The notes below the pieces were generated by a model. It was not told where the DNA came from, searched no databases, and saw only the letters and a list, made by a program, of their open reading frames with translations. The position numbers and the translations under genes are program-made. A stretch of DNA of 58,764 bases from Comamonadaceae bacterium CD01 (GTDB lineage: Bacteria; Pseudomonadota; Gammaproteobacteria; Burkholderiales; Burkholderiaceae_C): contig PGEI01000008.1 of assembly GCA_002894305.1 (NCBI GenBank), forward strand, positions 1 to 58,764, given 5' to 3'. Shown here piece after piece: positions 1-8,660 of this stretch; position 1 is the stretch's first letter; each line of letters starts with the position of its first letter.

Positions 1-49
1 GGCCTTCGCCGGGATGACGAGTTCAAACATCACAAGGCCGGAGCAATAG

Positions 50-1318
50 TCAGGGAGCGTCGATCAGCACGACGCGAAAGTCGTTCACGTTGGTGCGCGT
101 GGGGCCGGTGACGACTGCGTCGCCCAGCGCCTCGAAGAAGCCGTGGCCGTCGTTGTCGTCCAGGCTGCGCAGCGGCCGAATTCCCAGCGCAAAGGCGCGC
201 GCCAGCGTGTCCGGGCCGACGTGGGCACCGGCGATTTCCTCGGCGCCGTCCACGCCGTCGGTGTCGCCCATCAGCGCATGGATGCGCGCGTGGCCCTGCG
301 TGGCGATCGCAAACGACAGCAGGCATTCCACGTTGCGCCCGCCGCGGCCCTTGCCGCGCAGCGTCACCGTGGTCTCGCCGCCCGACAAAATCGCGCAGGG
401 CGGCGTGAAGGGCTGGCCGCGCCCGGCCACCTGCACGCTCAGCGCCGCCAGCACCTTGCCCACGTCGCGCGCCTCGCCCTCGATGGCGTCGCTGAGGATG
501 CAGGGCGTGTAGCCATGCGCCTGCGCCACGCGGGCGGCTGCCTCCAGCGCCTGCTGCGGCGCGGCGACGATGTGCGCGCTGCAGTTGGCCAGCCGCGCGT
601 CGCCCGGCTTGACCGACTCGCCGGCGCCGCTTTCCAGCACCGCGCGCACATGGGCGGGCAGTTGCAGTCCGTAGCGCTGCACGATGGCCAGCGCGTCGGC
701 GCAGGTGGTCTCGTCGCCCACGGTGGGGCCGGAGGCGATGTCGCGCGGCGCGTCGCCCGGCACGTCCGACAGCAGCAGCGTGATGACGCGCGCCGGGTGG
801 CAGGCGGCGGCCAGGCGCCCGCCCTTGATGGCCGACAGATGCCGGCGCACCGTGTTCATCTCGCCGATGCTGGCGCCGCTGGCCAGCAGCGCGCGGTTGA
901 TCTGCTGCTTGTCCTGCAGGCTGATGCCGGCCAGCGGCAGTGGCAGCAGCGCCGAGCCGCCGCCAGAGATCAGGCACAGCACGACGTCGTCGGCCGTCAA
1001 CGTGGCGGCCAGCGCCATCAGGCGCCGGGCGGCTTGCTCGCCGGCGGCGTCGGGCACGGGGTGGGCTGCCTGCACGATCTCGATGTGCTCGCACGGCGCC
1101 TGGTAGCCGTAGCGCGTGACGACCAGGCCGGTGAGCGGGCCGCGCCAATGCTGCTCCACGGCCTGCGCCATCGCGGCCGAGGCCTTGCCGGCGCCGATGA
1201 CGACCAGGCGCCCCTTGACCTCGTCCGGGTGCGGCAGGTGCGGCGGCACGCACAGCGCGGGCTGGGCCGAGGCGACGGCGGCGTCAAACATGGAGCGCAT
1301 CAGAGCGGGTGCTTGCAT
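50..1318 (-). CDS. Glycerate 2-kinase, MOFRL family
   Basis: Phosphorylates D-glycerate to 2-phosphoglycerate in the cytoplasm (family knowledge), feeding glyoxylate or tartrate breakdown into glycolysis. The 422-residue product has the N-terminal DUF4147-type domain with GAGKASAAMA near residue 42, a Gly-rich SGGGSALLPLPL segment, the NTVRRHLSAIKGGRLA segment and the DVPGD..IASGPTV block. The C-terminal MOFRL domain shows LSGGETTVTLRGKGRGGRN and GDTDGVDG. The ATG at 1318 (MQAPALM) is chosen because it gives the usual family length; the open frame runs on upstream without homology. It lies upstream of and on the same strand as the cobalamin adenosyltransferase gene, 65 bp apart. Older names for this family are hydroxypyruvate reductase and TtuD; kinase activity is the better-supported assignment. 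Confidence 0.9.
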   Translation of the reverse strand: MQAPALMRSMFDAAVASAQPALCVPPHLPHPDEVKGRLVVIGAGKASAAMAQAVEQHWRGPLTGLVVTRYGYQAPCEHIEIVQAAHPVPDAAGEQAARRLMALAATLTADDVVLCLISGGGSALLPLPLAGISLQDKQQINRALLASGASIGEMNTVRRHLSAIKGGRLAAACHPARVITLLLSDVPGDAPRDIASGPTVGDETTCADALAIVQRYGLQLPAHVRAVLESGAGESVKPGDARLANCSAHIVAAPQQALEAAARVAQAHGYTPCILSDAIEGEARDVGKVLAALSVQVAGRGQPFTPPCAILSGGETTVTLRGKGRGGRNVECLLSFAIATQGHARIHALMGDTDGVDGAEEIAGAHVGPDTLARAFALGIRPLRSLDDNDGHGFFEALGDAVVTGPTRTNVNDFRVVLIDAP

Positions 1319-1383
1319 GGTTCGGGCTTTCTGTCCGGTCTGGAAATGCGACGGCTTCTCCAACACCCGCGCCATGGCCCGGG

Positions 1384-1953
1384 TCAATCGCCGGCCTGGT
1401 CGCGCGCCAGCTTGTCGCTTTGCCAATAGACCTCGGCGTCGGCCTGGCCCAGGTTGAACACGCGCGCCAGCACGAACATCAGGTCCGACAGGCGGTTCAA
1501 GTACTGGCGCGGCGCGGCGCGCATCTCCTCGGCCTGCTGCAGCGCGACCACCGAGCGCTCGGCACGGCGCGCCACGGTGCGGCACACATGAGCCTGGGCC
1601 GCGGCCCGCGTGCCATTGGGCAGGATGAACTCCTGCAGCCGCGGCAGGCGCGCGTTGTGCGTCTTGAGTGCGTCGTCCAGCTGCGCCAGTGCCTCGTCCT
1701 TGAGCAGCTCGTAGCCGGGGATCGAGATCTCGCCACCCAGGTTGAACAGCTGCTGCTGGATGTCGGTGAGCAGCTGGCGCAGCGCGTCCTCCATCGGCTC
1801 GCACAGCAGCAGGCCGATGTGGCTGTTGAGCTCGTCGATGTCGCCCATCGCGTGCGGGCGCGGGCTGTTCTTGGAGACGCGCGTGTTGTTGCCAAGCCCT
1901 GTCGTGCCATCGTCGCCGGTGCGCGTGGCGATCTGCGTCAGTCGTTTGCCCAT
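1384..1953 (-). CDS. Cob(I)alamin adenosyltransferase, PduO/MMAB type
   Basis: Transfers adenosyl from ATP to cob(I)alamin to make coenzyme B12, either in salvage or for delivery to a B12-dependent mutase. The 189-residue protein has the N-terminal ATP-binding signature TRTGDDGTTGLGNNTRVSK, the DELNSHIG segment, and the C-terminal RRAERSVVAL and YLNRLSDLMFVLAR helices that complete the trimer active site. The ATG at 1953 follows an AGGA ribosome-binding site with good spacing. The open frame extends 19 codons further upstream, but that part has no family similarity. No other cobalamin gene is nearby, so the partner enzyme must be encoded elsewhere. Confidence 0.95.
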   Translation of the reverse strand: MGKRLTQIATRTGDDGTTGLGNNTRVSKNSPRPHAMGDIDELNSHIGLLLCEPMEDALRQLLTDIQQQLFNLGGEISIPGYELLKDEALAQLDDALKTHNARLPRLQEFILPNGTRAAAQAHVCRTVARRAERSVVALQQAEEMRAAPRQYLNRLSDLMFVLARVFNLGQADAEVYWQSDKLARDQAGD

Positions 1954-2085
1954 GGTGTGTCCTCTGGTGTTCTCTCGGGTGTCTCTCAGACGCCGGCTGG
2001 CGGCGCCCATGCAGTGGCCATTGTCCGCCAGCGCAGCAGCGCATGCTTTCTACAATGGACATTCCGCCGATTGGAGATAGACACG

Positions 2086-3480
2086 ATGAACGCCGCCCTC
2101 CCCCGCCCCATGCCCCAGGCGCTGCTGGACGCGCTCGCCAGCCGCTTTGGCACGCAGTGCTCGACGGCCATGGCGGTGCGCGAGCACCACGGCCGCGTCG
2201 AGGGCTCGATCCAGGCGCCGCCGCCAGCGGCCGTGGTGTTTGCCGAAAGCACGCTGGACGTGCAGGACGCTGTGCGGCTGTGCAACCAGCACGCGGTGCC
2301 GGTCATCGCCTACGCCGCGGGCTCGTCGCTGGAAGGCCATTTGCTGGCGGTGCAAGGCGGCATCTGCATCGACGTCAACCGCATGAACCGCGTGCTGTCG
2401 GTCAACGCCGAGGATCTGACGGTGACCGTGCAGCCGGGCATCACGCGCAAGCAGCTCAACGACGCGGTCAAGGACCAGGGCCTGTTCTTCCCCATCGACC
2501 CGGGCGCGGACGCCAGCATTGGCGGCATGGCCGCCACGCGCGCCAGCGGCACGAATGCGGTGCGCTACGGCACGATGCGCGAGAACGTGCTGGCGCTGGA
2601 GGTGGTGACCGCCAGTGGCGAGGCGATCCGCACCGGCACGCGCGCGCGCAAGAGCAGCGCCGGCTACGACCTGACACGCCTGATGGTGGGCAGCGAGGGC
2701 ACGCTGGGCATCTTTACCGAGGTGACCGTGCGCCTGTACCCGCTGCCCGAAGCGGTGAGCGCGGCGATCTGCTCCTTCCCCAGCATCGAGGCGGCGGTGC
2801 GCAGCGTGATCCAGACCATCCAGCTGGGCGTGCCGATTGCGCGCGTCGAGCTGATCGACGTCAACAGCGTGCGCATGGTCAACGCCCACAGCAAGCTGGG
2901 CCTGCGCGAGGAGCCGATGCTGCTGATGGAGTTCCACGGCTCGCCCGCGGGCGTGAAAGAGCAGGCCGAGACGGTGCAGGAAATTGCCCGCGAATGGGGC
3001 GGCAACGACTTTGAATGGGCGACCACGCCCGAGGAGCGCACCCGCCTGTGGACGGCGCGGCACAACGCCTACTTTGCCGCGGTGCAAAGCCGCCCGGGGT
3101 GCGTCGCGATCGCCACCGACACCTGCGTGCCCATCTCGCGCCTGGCCGACGCGCTGCTCGACAGCATTGCCGAGGCCGACGCCAGCGGCATTCCCTACTT
3201 CCTCGTAGGCCACGTGGGCGACGGCAACTTCCATTTCGGCTACCTGATCGATCCGGACAGCGCCGACGAGCGCGCGCGCGCCGAAGCCCTCAACCACCAG
3301 CTCGTCGCCCGTGCGCTGGCGCTGGGCGGCACCTGCACCGGCGAGCACGGCGTGGGCGTGCACAAAATGGGCTTTCTGGTCGACGAGGCGGGCGCAGGCG
3401 CGGTGCAGATGATGCGGGCAATCAAGCAGGCGCTCGACCCCAACGACATCCTGAATCCGGGCAAGATCTTCGCGCTGTAG
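2086..3480 (+). CDS. FAD-linked oxidase, D-lactate dehydrogenase / GlcD family
   Basis: Flavoprotein of the FAD-binding PCMH type that oxidises a 2-hydroxy acid (D-lactate or glycolate), passing electrons to cytochrome c or quinone. The 464-residue protein has the FAD-binding segments PVIAYAAGSSLEGHL, FFPIDPGADASIGGMAATRA and GSEGTLGIFTEVTVRLYPLP. The C-terminal cap has VGHVGDGNFH, GGTCTGEHGVGVHK and the closing LDPNDILNPGKIF. The ATG at 2086 follows GGAGAT. The gene is divergent from the cobalamin adenosyltransferase. With no glcE or glcF partner beside it, a single-subunit D-lactate dehydrogenase is more likely than a glycolate oxidase subunit. The substrate cannot be fixed from sequence. 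Confidence 0.9.
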   Translation: MNAALPRPMPQALLDALASRFGTQCSTAMAVREHHGRVEGSIQAPPPAAVVFAESTLDVQDAVRLCNQHAVPVIAYAAGSSLEGHLLAVQGGICIDVNRMNRVLSVNAEDLTVTVQPGITRKQLNDAVKDQGLFFPIDPGADASIGGMAATRASGTNAVRYGTMRENVLALEVVTASGEAIRTGTRARKSSAGYDLTRLMVGSEGTLGIFTEVTVRLYPLPEAVSAAICSFPSIEAAVRSVIQTIQLGVPIARVELIDVNSVRMVNAHSKLGLREEPMLLMEFHGSPAGVKEQAETVQEIAREWGGNDFEWATTPEERTRLWTARHNAYFAAVQSRPGCVAIATDTCVPISRLADALLDSIAEADASGIPYFLVGHVGDGNFHFGYLIDPDSADERARAEALNHQLVARALALGGTCTGEHGVGVHKMGFLVDEAGAGAVQMMRAIKQALDPNDILNPGKIFAL

Positions 3481-3524
3481 CTCTTCGCGCTGTAGCCCGC
3501 AGCCACTCCACAGGACGGCAACGC

Positions 3525-4229
3525 ATGAACCACCCGGCAGATCCACAATCGCTTGACCACCGCTGGCTCCACCAAACGGTGCGCCAGCGCTTTGGCAGCG
3601 ACGCGGCGCTGGAGGATTTCCTGCCGACGCCGCTATCGGCCGATGCCTTGCGCAGCAAGGGCGACGACCGCTATCTGTCGGCGATGAGCCAGCGCGTATT
3701 CCAGGCCGGCATGCAGCACAGCGTGGTGGACGCGCGCTGGCCGGCATTCGAGGAGGCGTTTGCCGGCTTCGACCCCGAGGCCATGTCGCGCATGACCGCG
3801 CAAGAGGTCGAGGCGCACCTGCGCAACCGGCGCATCATCCGCGACCGCACCAAGCTGCTGACGATTGCGCGCAACGCCCGTTTCATCCTGGACGTCCGCC
3901 AGGAGCAGGGCCGCGGCTTCGGCGAATGGCTGGCCGACTGGCCGGTCACCGACATCGTCGGCCTGTGGCGCGTGCTGGCGCAGCGCGGCGCCCGGCTGGG
4001 CGGACGCTCGGGCGCCGGCTTTCTGCGCCTGGCCGGCAAGGACACTTTTTTGCTCACCAGCGACGTGGTGGCCCGCCTGCAGGCGGGCGGTGTGATTGCG
4101 CGAACGCCGACCACCCAGCGCGAGCTGCAGGCCGTGCAGGCCGCGTTCAACGCGCTGCACGCGGCATCGGGCCGGCCGCTGTGCCAGCTCTCGGCGCTGA
4201 TGGCGCTGAGCATCAACCCGGAGTTCTGA
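3525..4229 (+). CDS. DNA-3-methyladenine glycosylase I (Tag)-like protein, non-canonical
   Basis: The 234-residue protein aligns by eye with the helix-hairpin-helix core of Tag glycosylases: RVFQAGMQHSVVD, FAGFDPEAMSRMTAQEVEAH, RIIRDRTKLLTIARNARF. The N-terminal part normally containing CxW and the YHDxEWG motif is different, no zinc-binding Cys/His set is visible, and the position of the catalytic Glu in E. coli Tag (LEGQQAG) reads SQRVFQAG. The fold is therefore supported, but classical 3-methyladenine excision is doubtful. It starts 44 bp after the FAD oxidase, probably in the same transcript. The ATG at 3525 is preceded by AGGACGG. It ends in LMALSINPEF, as seen in Tag-like relatives. Confidence 0.75.
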   Translation: MNHPADPQSLDHRWLHQTVRQRFGSDAALEDFLPTPLSADALRSKGDDRYLSAMSQRVFQAGMQHSVVDARWPAFEEAFAGFDPEAMSRMTAQEVEAHLRNRRIIRDRTKLLTIARNARFILDVRQEQGRGFGEWLADWPVTDIVGLWRVLAQRGARLGGRSGAGFLRLAGKDTFLLTSDVVARLQAGGVIARTPTTQRELQAVQAAFNALHAASGRPLCQLSALMALSINPEF

Positions 4230-4338
4230 ACTGCCCCTGGGGGCAACGCAGGCAATGCGCTGCCGCCGCGGCCGGCCTATCCTGTGGGCCAGGCGGGCAC
4301 GCAAGCCCCATGCGCCCGCCGCAGCGAGGAGGTTTGCC

Positions 4339-5406
4339 ATGACCCGATTCATCGACGTTCCGACCATGTCGCAGCTGATTGCCGACATTGGCGTGCCGCA
4401 GTTCATCGGCGCGCTGGCCGACGCCATCCGCGACGACTTCATCCACTGGCCGCAGTTCGACAAGTCGGCGCGCGTGGCCAGCCATTCCGACATTGGCGTG
4501 ATCGAGTTGATGCCGGTCTCCAACGCACAGCGCTACGCGTTCAAATACGTCAACGGCCATCCCGCAAACACCCGGCGCGGCCTGCCCACGGTGATGGCGT
4601 TTGGCGTGCTGGCCGAGGTCGATACCGGCTATCCGGTGCTGCTGTCGGAATTGACCGTGGCCACCGCGCTGCGCACCTGCGCCACCTCGCTGATGGCCGC
4701 GCGCGCACTGGCGCGCCCCGAAGCGCGGCGCATGGCGCTGATCGGCAACGGCGCACAAAGCGAGTTCCAGGCGCTGGCCTTCCACTGCCACCTGGGCATC
4801 AATGAAATCATCGCCTACGACGTCGACCCGCGCGCGACCGACAAGCTCATCGCCAACCTGGCGGGCGACTACCCGGCGCTCAGTATCTGCCGCGCCCACA
4901 GCACCGCCGAGGCGGTGCGCGGCGCCGACATCGTGACCACGGTGACCGCGGACAAGGCCTACGCCACCATCCTCGCACCCGACATGATCGAGCCCGGCAT
5001 GCACCTGAATGCCGTCGGTGGCGACTGTCCGGGCAAGACCGAGCTGCACGCCGACGTGCTGCGCGCCGCACGCGTGTTCGTCGAATATGAGCCGCAATCA
5101 CGCATCGAGGGCGAAATCCAGCAGATGCCGGCCGACTTTGCCGTCACCGAGCTGTGGCGCGTGCTGGCCGGCCAGCGACCCGGGCGCGAGAATGCGCAAC
5201 AGGTCACGCTGTTCGACTCGGTGGGTTTTGCGCTGGAGGACTACTCCACGTTGCGCTACGTCAACGAGCAGGCCGAGCGGCGCAACCTGGGCGCCGCAGT
5301 GCAGCTGGTGCCCTGGAGCGCGGACGACGACGACAACGATCCCAAGGACCTGTTTCGCTACACCCGCGCGGGCAGCGCGCACAAGACCGTTCGGCGCATC
5401 GCCTGA
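4339..5406 (+). CDS. Ornithine cyclodeaminase / mu-crystallin family protein
   Basis: NAD-dependent family that converts ornithine to proline and ammonia or acts as an imine reductase. The 355-residue protein has the substrate-lysine segment FKYVNGHPANTRRGLPTVMA, the Rossmann motif ALIGNGAQSEFQA, the ADIVTTVTAD segment and AVGGDCPGKTEL. The C-terminal part has the conserved TLFDSVGFALEDY. The length fits ornithine cyclodeaminases of the longer Pseudomonas/Burkholderia group. The ATG at 4339 is 8 bases after the strong site GAGGAGG; the open frame extends 28 codons upstream but without conservation. Orientation and spacing (109 bp) allow cotranscription with the Tag-like gene. Confidence 0.9.
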   Translation: MTRFIDVPTMSQLIADIGVPQFIGALADAIRDDFIHWPQFDKSARVASHSDIGVIELMPVSNAQRYAFKYVNGHPANTRRGLPTVMAFGVLAEVDTGYPVLLSELTVATALRTCATSLMAARALARPEARRMALIGNGAQSEFQALAFHCHLGINEIIAYDVDPRATDKLIANLAGDYPALSICRAHSTAEAVRGADIVTTVTADKAYATILAPDMIEPGMHLNAVGGDCPGKTELHADVLRAARVFVEYEPQSRIEGEIQQMPADFAVTELWRVLAGQRPGRENAQQVTLFDSVGFALEDYSTLRYVNEQAERRNLGAAVQLVPWSADDDDNDPKDLFRYTRAGSAHKTVRRIA

Positions 5407-5554
5407 CGCGGCGGCACACGGCCGGCATCGGGTTGTCCCGGATTGGCGCCGATTGCCACGTCTTCCTGCGGAGATCGACGCCAATCAAGATCGTTGACAT
5501 TCTTTTCGCATCAGTTGGTCAATACTGAAGGCATCAAACCTTTGCTTGCCCACA

Positions 5555-6382
5555 ATGAATACCACCGATCTCTGGCACTTCGTCACCACACAAGGCAGCG
5601 ACTTCGCCATCAAGCTGCTCACCGCCATCGCCGCCTGGATCATCGGCCGCTGGCTGATCGGCCTGGCCGCCAGCCTGATGGGCAAGCTGATGCAGCGCGG
5701 CGGCAAGATCGACGCGACGCTGGTCAACTACCTCAAGTCCATCATCAGCGTCGTGCTCAACGTCGTCCTCATCCTGGCGATCCTGGACATCTTCGGCGTC
5801 AAGACCACCTCGTTCGCCGCGCTGCTGGCCGGCGCCGGCTTGGCCATAGGCGCCGCCTGGAGCGGCATGCTGGGCAACTTCGCCGCCGGCGTGTTCATGC
5901 AGGTACTGCGCCCCTACAAGGTGGGCGACTTCATCAACGCTGGCGGCACCGTCGGCACGGTGCAGGAGTTGGGCCTGTTTGCCACCACCATCGTCACGCC
6001 CGACAACGTGGTCACCATCGTCGGCAACGGCAAGGTCTTTGGCGACAACATCCAGAACTACAGCGCGCTGGCCGTGCGCCGCGTCGACTGCACCGTGAAG
6101 GTGGCCAACGGCGTCGACCCGATGGAGGCCATCGAGCGCCTGCGCCCGGCGATCAAGGCCATTCCCAACGTCGCCACCAGCCCGGCGCCCGACATCGAGA
6201 TCCTGGAGTTCACGCCCGAAGGGCCCAAGCTGTGCGTACGCCCCTACACCCACACCGACCACTATTGGCAGGTCTACTTCGACACGCACAAGGCCATCGT
6301 CCAGACCTTCACCGCTGCCGGCTACCCGGTACCCGAGACCCCGCTGACCTACCGCGGCACGGCCATGGCGCCGCTGAACTGA
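5555..6382 (+). CDS. mscS: Small-conductance mechanosensitive channel, MscS family
   Basis: Inner-membrane channel that opens under membrane tension in hypo-osmotic shock. The 275-residue product has the E. coli MscS layout: two N-terminal transmembrane helices, the pore-lining TM3 with AALLAGAGLAIGAAWSGMLGN, the beta domain beginning LRPYKVGDFI, and a C-terminal alpha/beta domain. The ATG at 5555 (MNTTDLW) is preferred over a TTG three codons upstream. A TTGACA hexamer at 5494-5499 could be a -35 element, but no good -10 is visible at proper spacing. The gene ends at a strong intrinsic terminator. Confidence 0.92.
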   Translation: MNTTDLWHFVTTQGSDFAIKLLTAIAAWIIGRWLIGLAASLMGKLMQRGGKIDATLVNYLKSIISVVLNVVLILAILDIFGVKTTSFAALLAGAGLAIGAAWSGMLGNFAAGVFMQVLRPYKVGDFINAGGTVGTVQELGLFATTIVTPDNVVTIVGNGKVFGDNIQNYSALAVRRVDCTVKVANGVDPMEAIERLRPAIKAIPNVATSPAPDIEILEFTPEGPKLCVRPYTHTDHYWQVYFDTHKAIVQTFTAAGYPVPETPLTYRGTAMAPLN

Positions 6383-6400
6383 GCACCAGCCACCCGCAAC

Positions 6401-6440
6401 AACCCGCCGGCATGCGACAGCAGCCGGCGGGTTTTCTTTT
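6401..6440 (+). terminator. Rho-independent terminator after mscS
   Basis: Perfect 11-bp stem (AACCCGCCGGC at 6401-6411 pairing with GCCGGCGGGTT at 6423-6433), 11-nt loop, followed by a T-rich tract to 6440. It lies 18 bp beyond the mscS stop codon. Confidence 0.9.
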
Positions 6441-6487
6441 GGCTTGGCGCCGGTTCTTGCAGAACCCCGGATACTGTGCAAGCCTTG

Positions 6488-6509
6488 ATCGCGGCGCCCT
6501 CGCCGCGAT
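6488..6509. repeat. Short hairpin repeat, copy 1
   Basis: Perfect 9-bp inverted repeat ATCGCGGCG-CCCT-CGCCGCGAT between the convergent ends of mscS and the MFS gene. Nearly the same 22-base hairpin recurs at 37054-37075, also between genes. It has no T-run, so it is more likely a small repetitive palindrome than a classical terminator. Confidence 0.6.
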
Positions 6510-6535
6510 GAACACATCCTGCCGCCAGCCGTGCA

Positions 6536-7789
6536 TCACGCAACCGCGCCGCTGGGCCGCGCCGTACGCGCGGCAAGGCCTGCGCCGACAAAGCCGGCCG
6601 ACACCACGCTGAGCACCAGCGCCAGCGCCGATCCATAGAAGATGCCGCTGTGCATGCCGGCGTCCAGCATCATCCCGAACACTGGCGCCGCGATGCTGAA
6701 ACCCAGGTCCAGTCCCGAATACACCGTGCCATAGACACGCCCGGTCGCCCCCGGCGGCGCGGCGCGCTTGATCAGCATGTCGCGCGACGGCCCGGCAATA
6801 CCGATGCCCGCGCCCGCCAGCGCCGCCACGACCAGCGCCGCCGGCCCCGGCAGCCCGCCCAGGCCCACCAGCGCCAGCAGCAGCGCCGACGCCAGCAGGC
6901 AGACACTGATCGTCAGCTCCAGCCGCTGCACACGCCCGACCAGGAAACCGCCCAGCACCATGCCCGCGGCGCCGCACAGCATGTAGCCGGTCACCACCAT
7001 GGCGGTGACCGACAGCGGAATGGCGTACAGCGCCTCCAGCGAGGGGCCGGCAAAGCTCTGGATGGCGCTGAGCGAGCAGGTGCTCCAGAAGAAGAACGAG
7101 AAACACAGCCAGACCGACGGCAGGCGCAGGAATGCAAGTGGATGCTCACTCTTGGCGTGTTCCGCTGCCATGGCCGCAGCGTCAGGATGCGCCCACGCGC
7201 CATGGCGATCATCGAGCGCGTCGCGCTGCCAGACCATGACGGCCAGCACCGCCAGCGCCAGCAGTCCACCGGCGACGCACGCCAGGCGCCAGGAATCGGC
7301 CAGCGTGGCAATGCCCGTCATGAAGACCGGCGCCACTGCCCAGCCCAGGTTGCCCGAAATACCGTGCACCGCAAAACCGTGGCCCAGGTTCCTGGGCGAG
7401 ACCCGCTTGTTCAAGATGGTGAAATCGACCGGGTGAAACGGCGCATTGCCCAGCCCCGCCAGCGCCGCAGCGGCGACCAGTCCGGAGTAGCCCGCGCTTG
7501 CGCCGGCCACCATGCCCGCGGCGCCAAAGCTGGCCAGCGCGAAGAACAGCACCGGCCGCGCGCCCACGCGGTCGACGATGAAGCCCGCCAGTGCCTGCCC
7601 GATGCCGGAGATGACGAAGAACACCGTCAGCAGCAGCCCCAGCTCGGAATAGCTCAGCCCCAGATCGCGGATCAGGAACGGGAACAGCGGCGGCAGCAGC
7701 ATGTGGAAGAAGTGCGAGGAGCCGTGCGCCAGCCCGATCAGGCCGATGGTGCGCGCGTCCTGGCGAAGCGTGTTGGAGGTTCTTTTCAT
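6536..7789 (-). CDS. Major facilitator superfamily permease
   Basis: Twelve-helix inner-membrane transporter of 417 residues. Helix 1 begins after RTIGLIGLAHGSSHFFHMLLP, and the loop 2-3 signature appears as GFIVDRVGARPVLFF. Helices 4-5 carry GLGNAPFHPVDF and GHGFAVHGISGNLGWAVAP, the pattern of the FosR/fosmidomycin-resistance-like (COG2223/MFS_1) group. A soluble central loop (about residues 190-215) separates the two six-helix bundles. Start chosen at the ATG at 7789 (MKRTSN); an ATG three codons upstream (7798) is equally possible. The gene is divergent from the Sel1-like lipoprotein gene. The substrate is unknown. Confidence 0.85.
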   Translation of the reverse strand: MKRTSNTLRQDARTIGLIGLAHGSSHFFHMLLPPLFPFLIRDLGLSYSELGLLLTVFFVISGIGQALAGFIVDRVGARPVLFFALASFGAAGMVAGASAGYSGLVAAAALAGLGNAPFHPVDFTILNKRVSPRNLGHGFAVHGISGNLGWAVAPVFMTGIATLADSWRLACVAGGLLALAVLAVMVWQRDALDDRHGAWAHPDAAAMAAEHAKSEHPLAFLRLPSVWLCFSFFFWSTCSLSAIQSFAGPSLEALYAIPLSVTAMVVTGYMLCGAAGMVLGGFLVGRVQRLELTISVCLLASALLLALVGLGGLPGPAALVVAALAGAGIGIAGPSRDMLIKRAAPPGATGRVYGTVYSGLDLGFSIAAPVFGMMLDAGMHSGIFYGSALALVLSVVSAGFVGAGLAARTARPSGAVA

Positions 7790-8001
7790 GGTGCGCATCT
7801 TAGACAGCCAGCCTTCGTCCTTTGTACGACAGCTCGGCGGCAGTACCGCGCGCTCAATGTCTCGGATCTGCTGCGCGCCATCGTGCGCTATCTGACCGGG
7901 ATACACCTTCGCCATCTGGCGCCAACAGGGCGTAAACACACTCTCAGGGGAAGAAATCGGCAAGATATACTTTTTGCATCAAAAACTCCAAGGAGTCTTC
8001 C

Positions 8002-8604
8002 ATGCGCCTCGTTTTCACCAGTCTGTCCCTGGCTGCCGCGGCATTGGCAGGCTGTGCCAACCAGACTCCTGCGGAGCAGATGAACAGGGCGCCCACCGTG
8101 CGCCTTTGCACCGGCGGCGGTCAATGCTCGGATCAGCCGCGCGACATCGCCACATTCCAGGGAGAGCCGGTCGACGCCGAATCTGAACGTCGGATGGCGT
8201 CCCTGACCGCGCTGGCCGAGCGCGACCCCAAGGCCGCATACGACCTTAGCCTGCGCCTGCTGCGCGGCGACGGCGTGGAGCGCAACACCTATCAGGCCAT
8301 CGAATGGATGCGCAAGGCGGGCGACCGCGGCAATGGCGCCGCCCAGTTCGAGCTCGGCCGCATGTACCTGGTGGGAGTCGAGGAGATGGGCCCCGATCCG
8401 GCCGAGGCCGAAACCTGGCTCGCCCGCGCCGCCGCACAGGGCAACAAGGAAGCCGCGCGCCTTCTGCCCGAGGCCCAAGCCGCCAAACGGGAAGTCCAGG
8501 GCAACTACCAGGTGCGCAAGAGGCTGCGCGAGTCCTGGTATGGCTGGTACATTCACGCACCTTATTACTGGGTCTGGCGCTCGTCGGGCTGGTATCTGCG
8601 TTGA
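8002..8604 (+). CDS. Sel1-repeat lipoprotein
   Basis: Exported 200-residue lipoprotein. The signal peptide ends in the lipobox LAGC (Cys at residue 18). The body has Sel1/TPR-like helical repeats (AAYDLSLRLLRGDGVERNTY and GAAQFELGRMYLVGVEEMG, then AEAETWLARAAAQGN), followed by an aromatic tail rich in Trp and Tyr (ESWYGWYIHAPYYWVW). Such repeats usually mediate protein-protein contacts at the envelope. A TATACT -10-like hexamer at 7966-7971 lies 31 bp upstream, and AAGGAG precedes the ATG. The CsgG-like lipoprotein gene follows after 56 bp, suggesting joint function. Confidence 0.85.
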   Translation: MRLVFTSLSLAAAALAGCANQTPAEQMNRAPTVRLCTGGGQCSDQPRDIATFQGEPVDAESERRMASLTALAERDPKAAYDLSLRLLRGDGVERNTYQAIEWMRKAGDRGNGAAQFELGRMYLVGVEEMGPDPAEAETWLARAAAQGNKEAARLLPEAQAAKREVQGNYQVRKRLRESWYGWYIHAPYYWVWRSSGWYLR

Positions 8605-8660
8605 TGCGTGCCGCACCGCTATCTTTTCCCACAACCTGAACCACCATTGAAAGCATCCTC

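Noticed and set aside
1-49. First 20 bases (ggccttcgccgggatgacga) as a repeat copy
   Set aside because: It resembles half of a common intergenic palindrome, but the other half would lie outside the window, so it is not called.
5494-5526. Sigma-70 promoter for mscS
   Set aside because: TTGACA is present but no acceptable -10 hexamer occurs at 16-18 base spacing.
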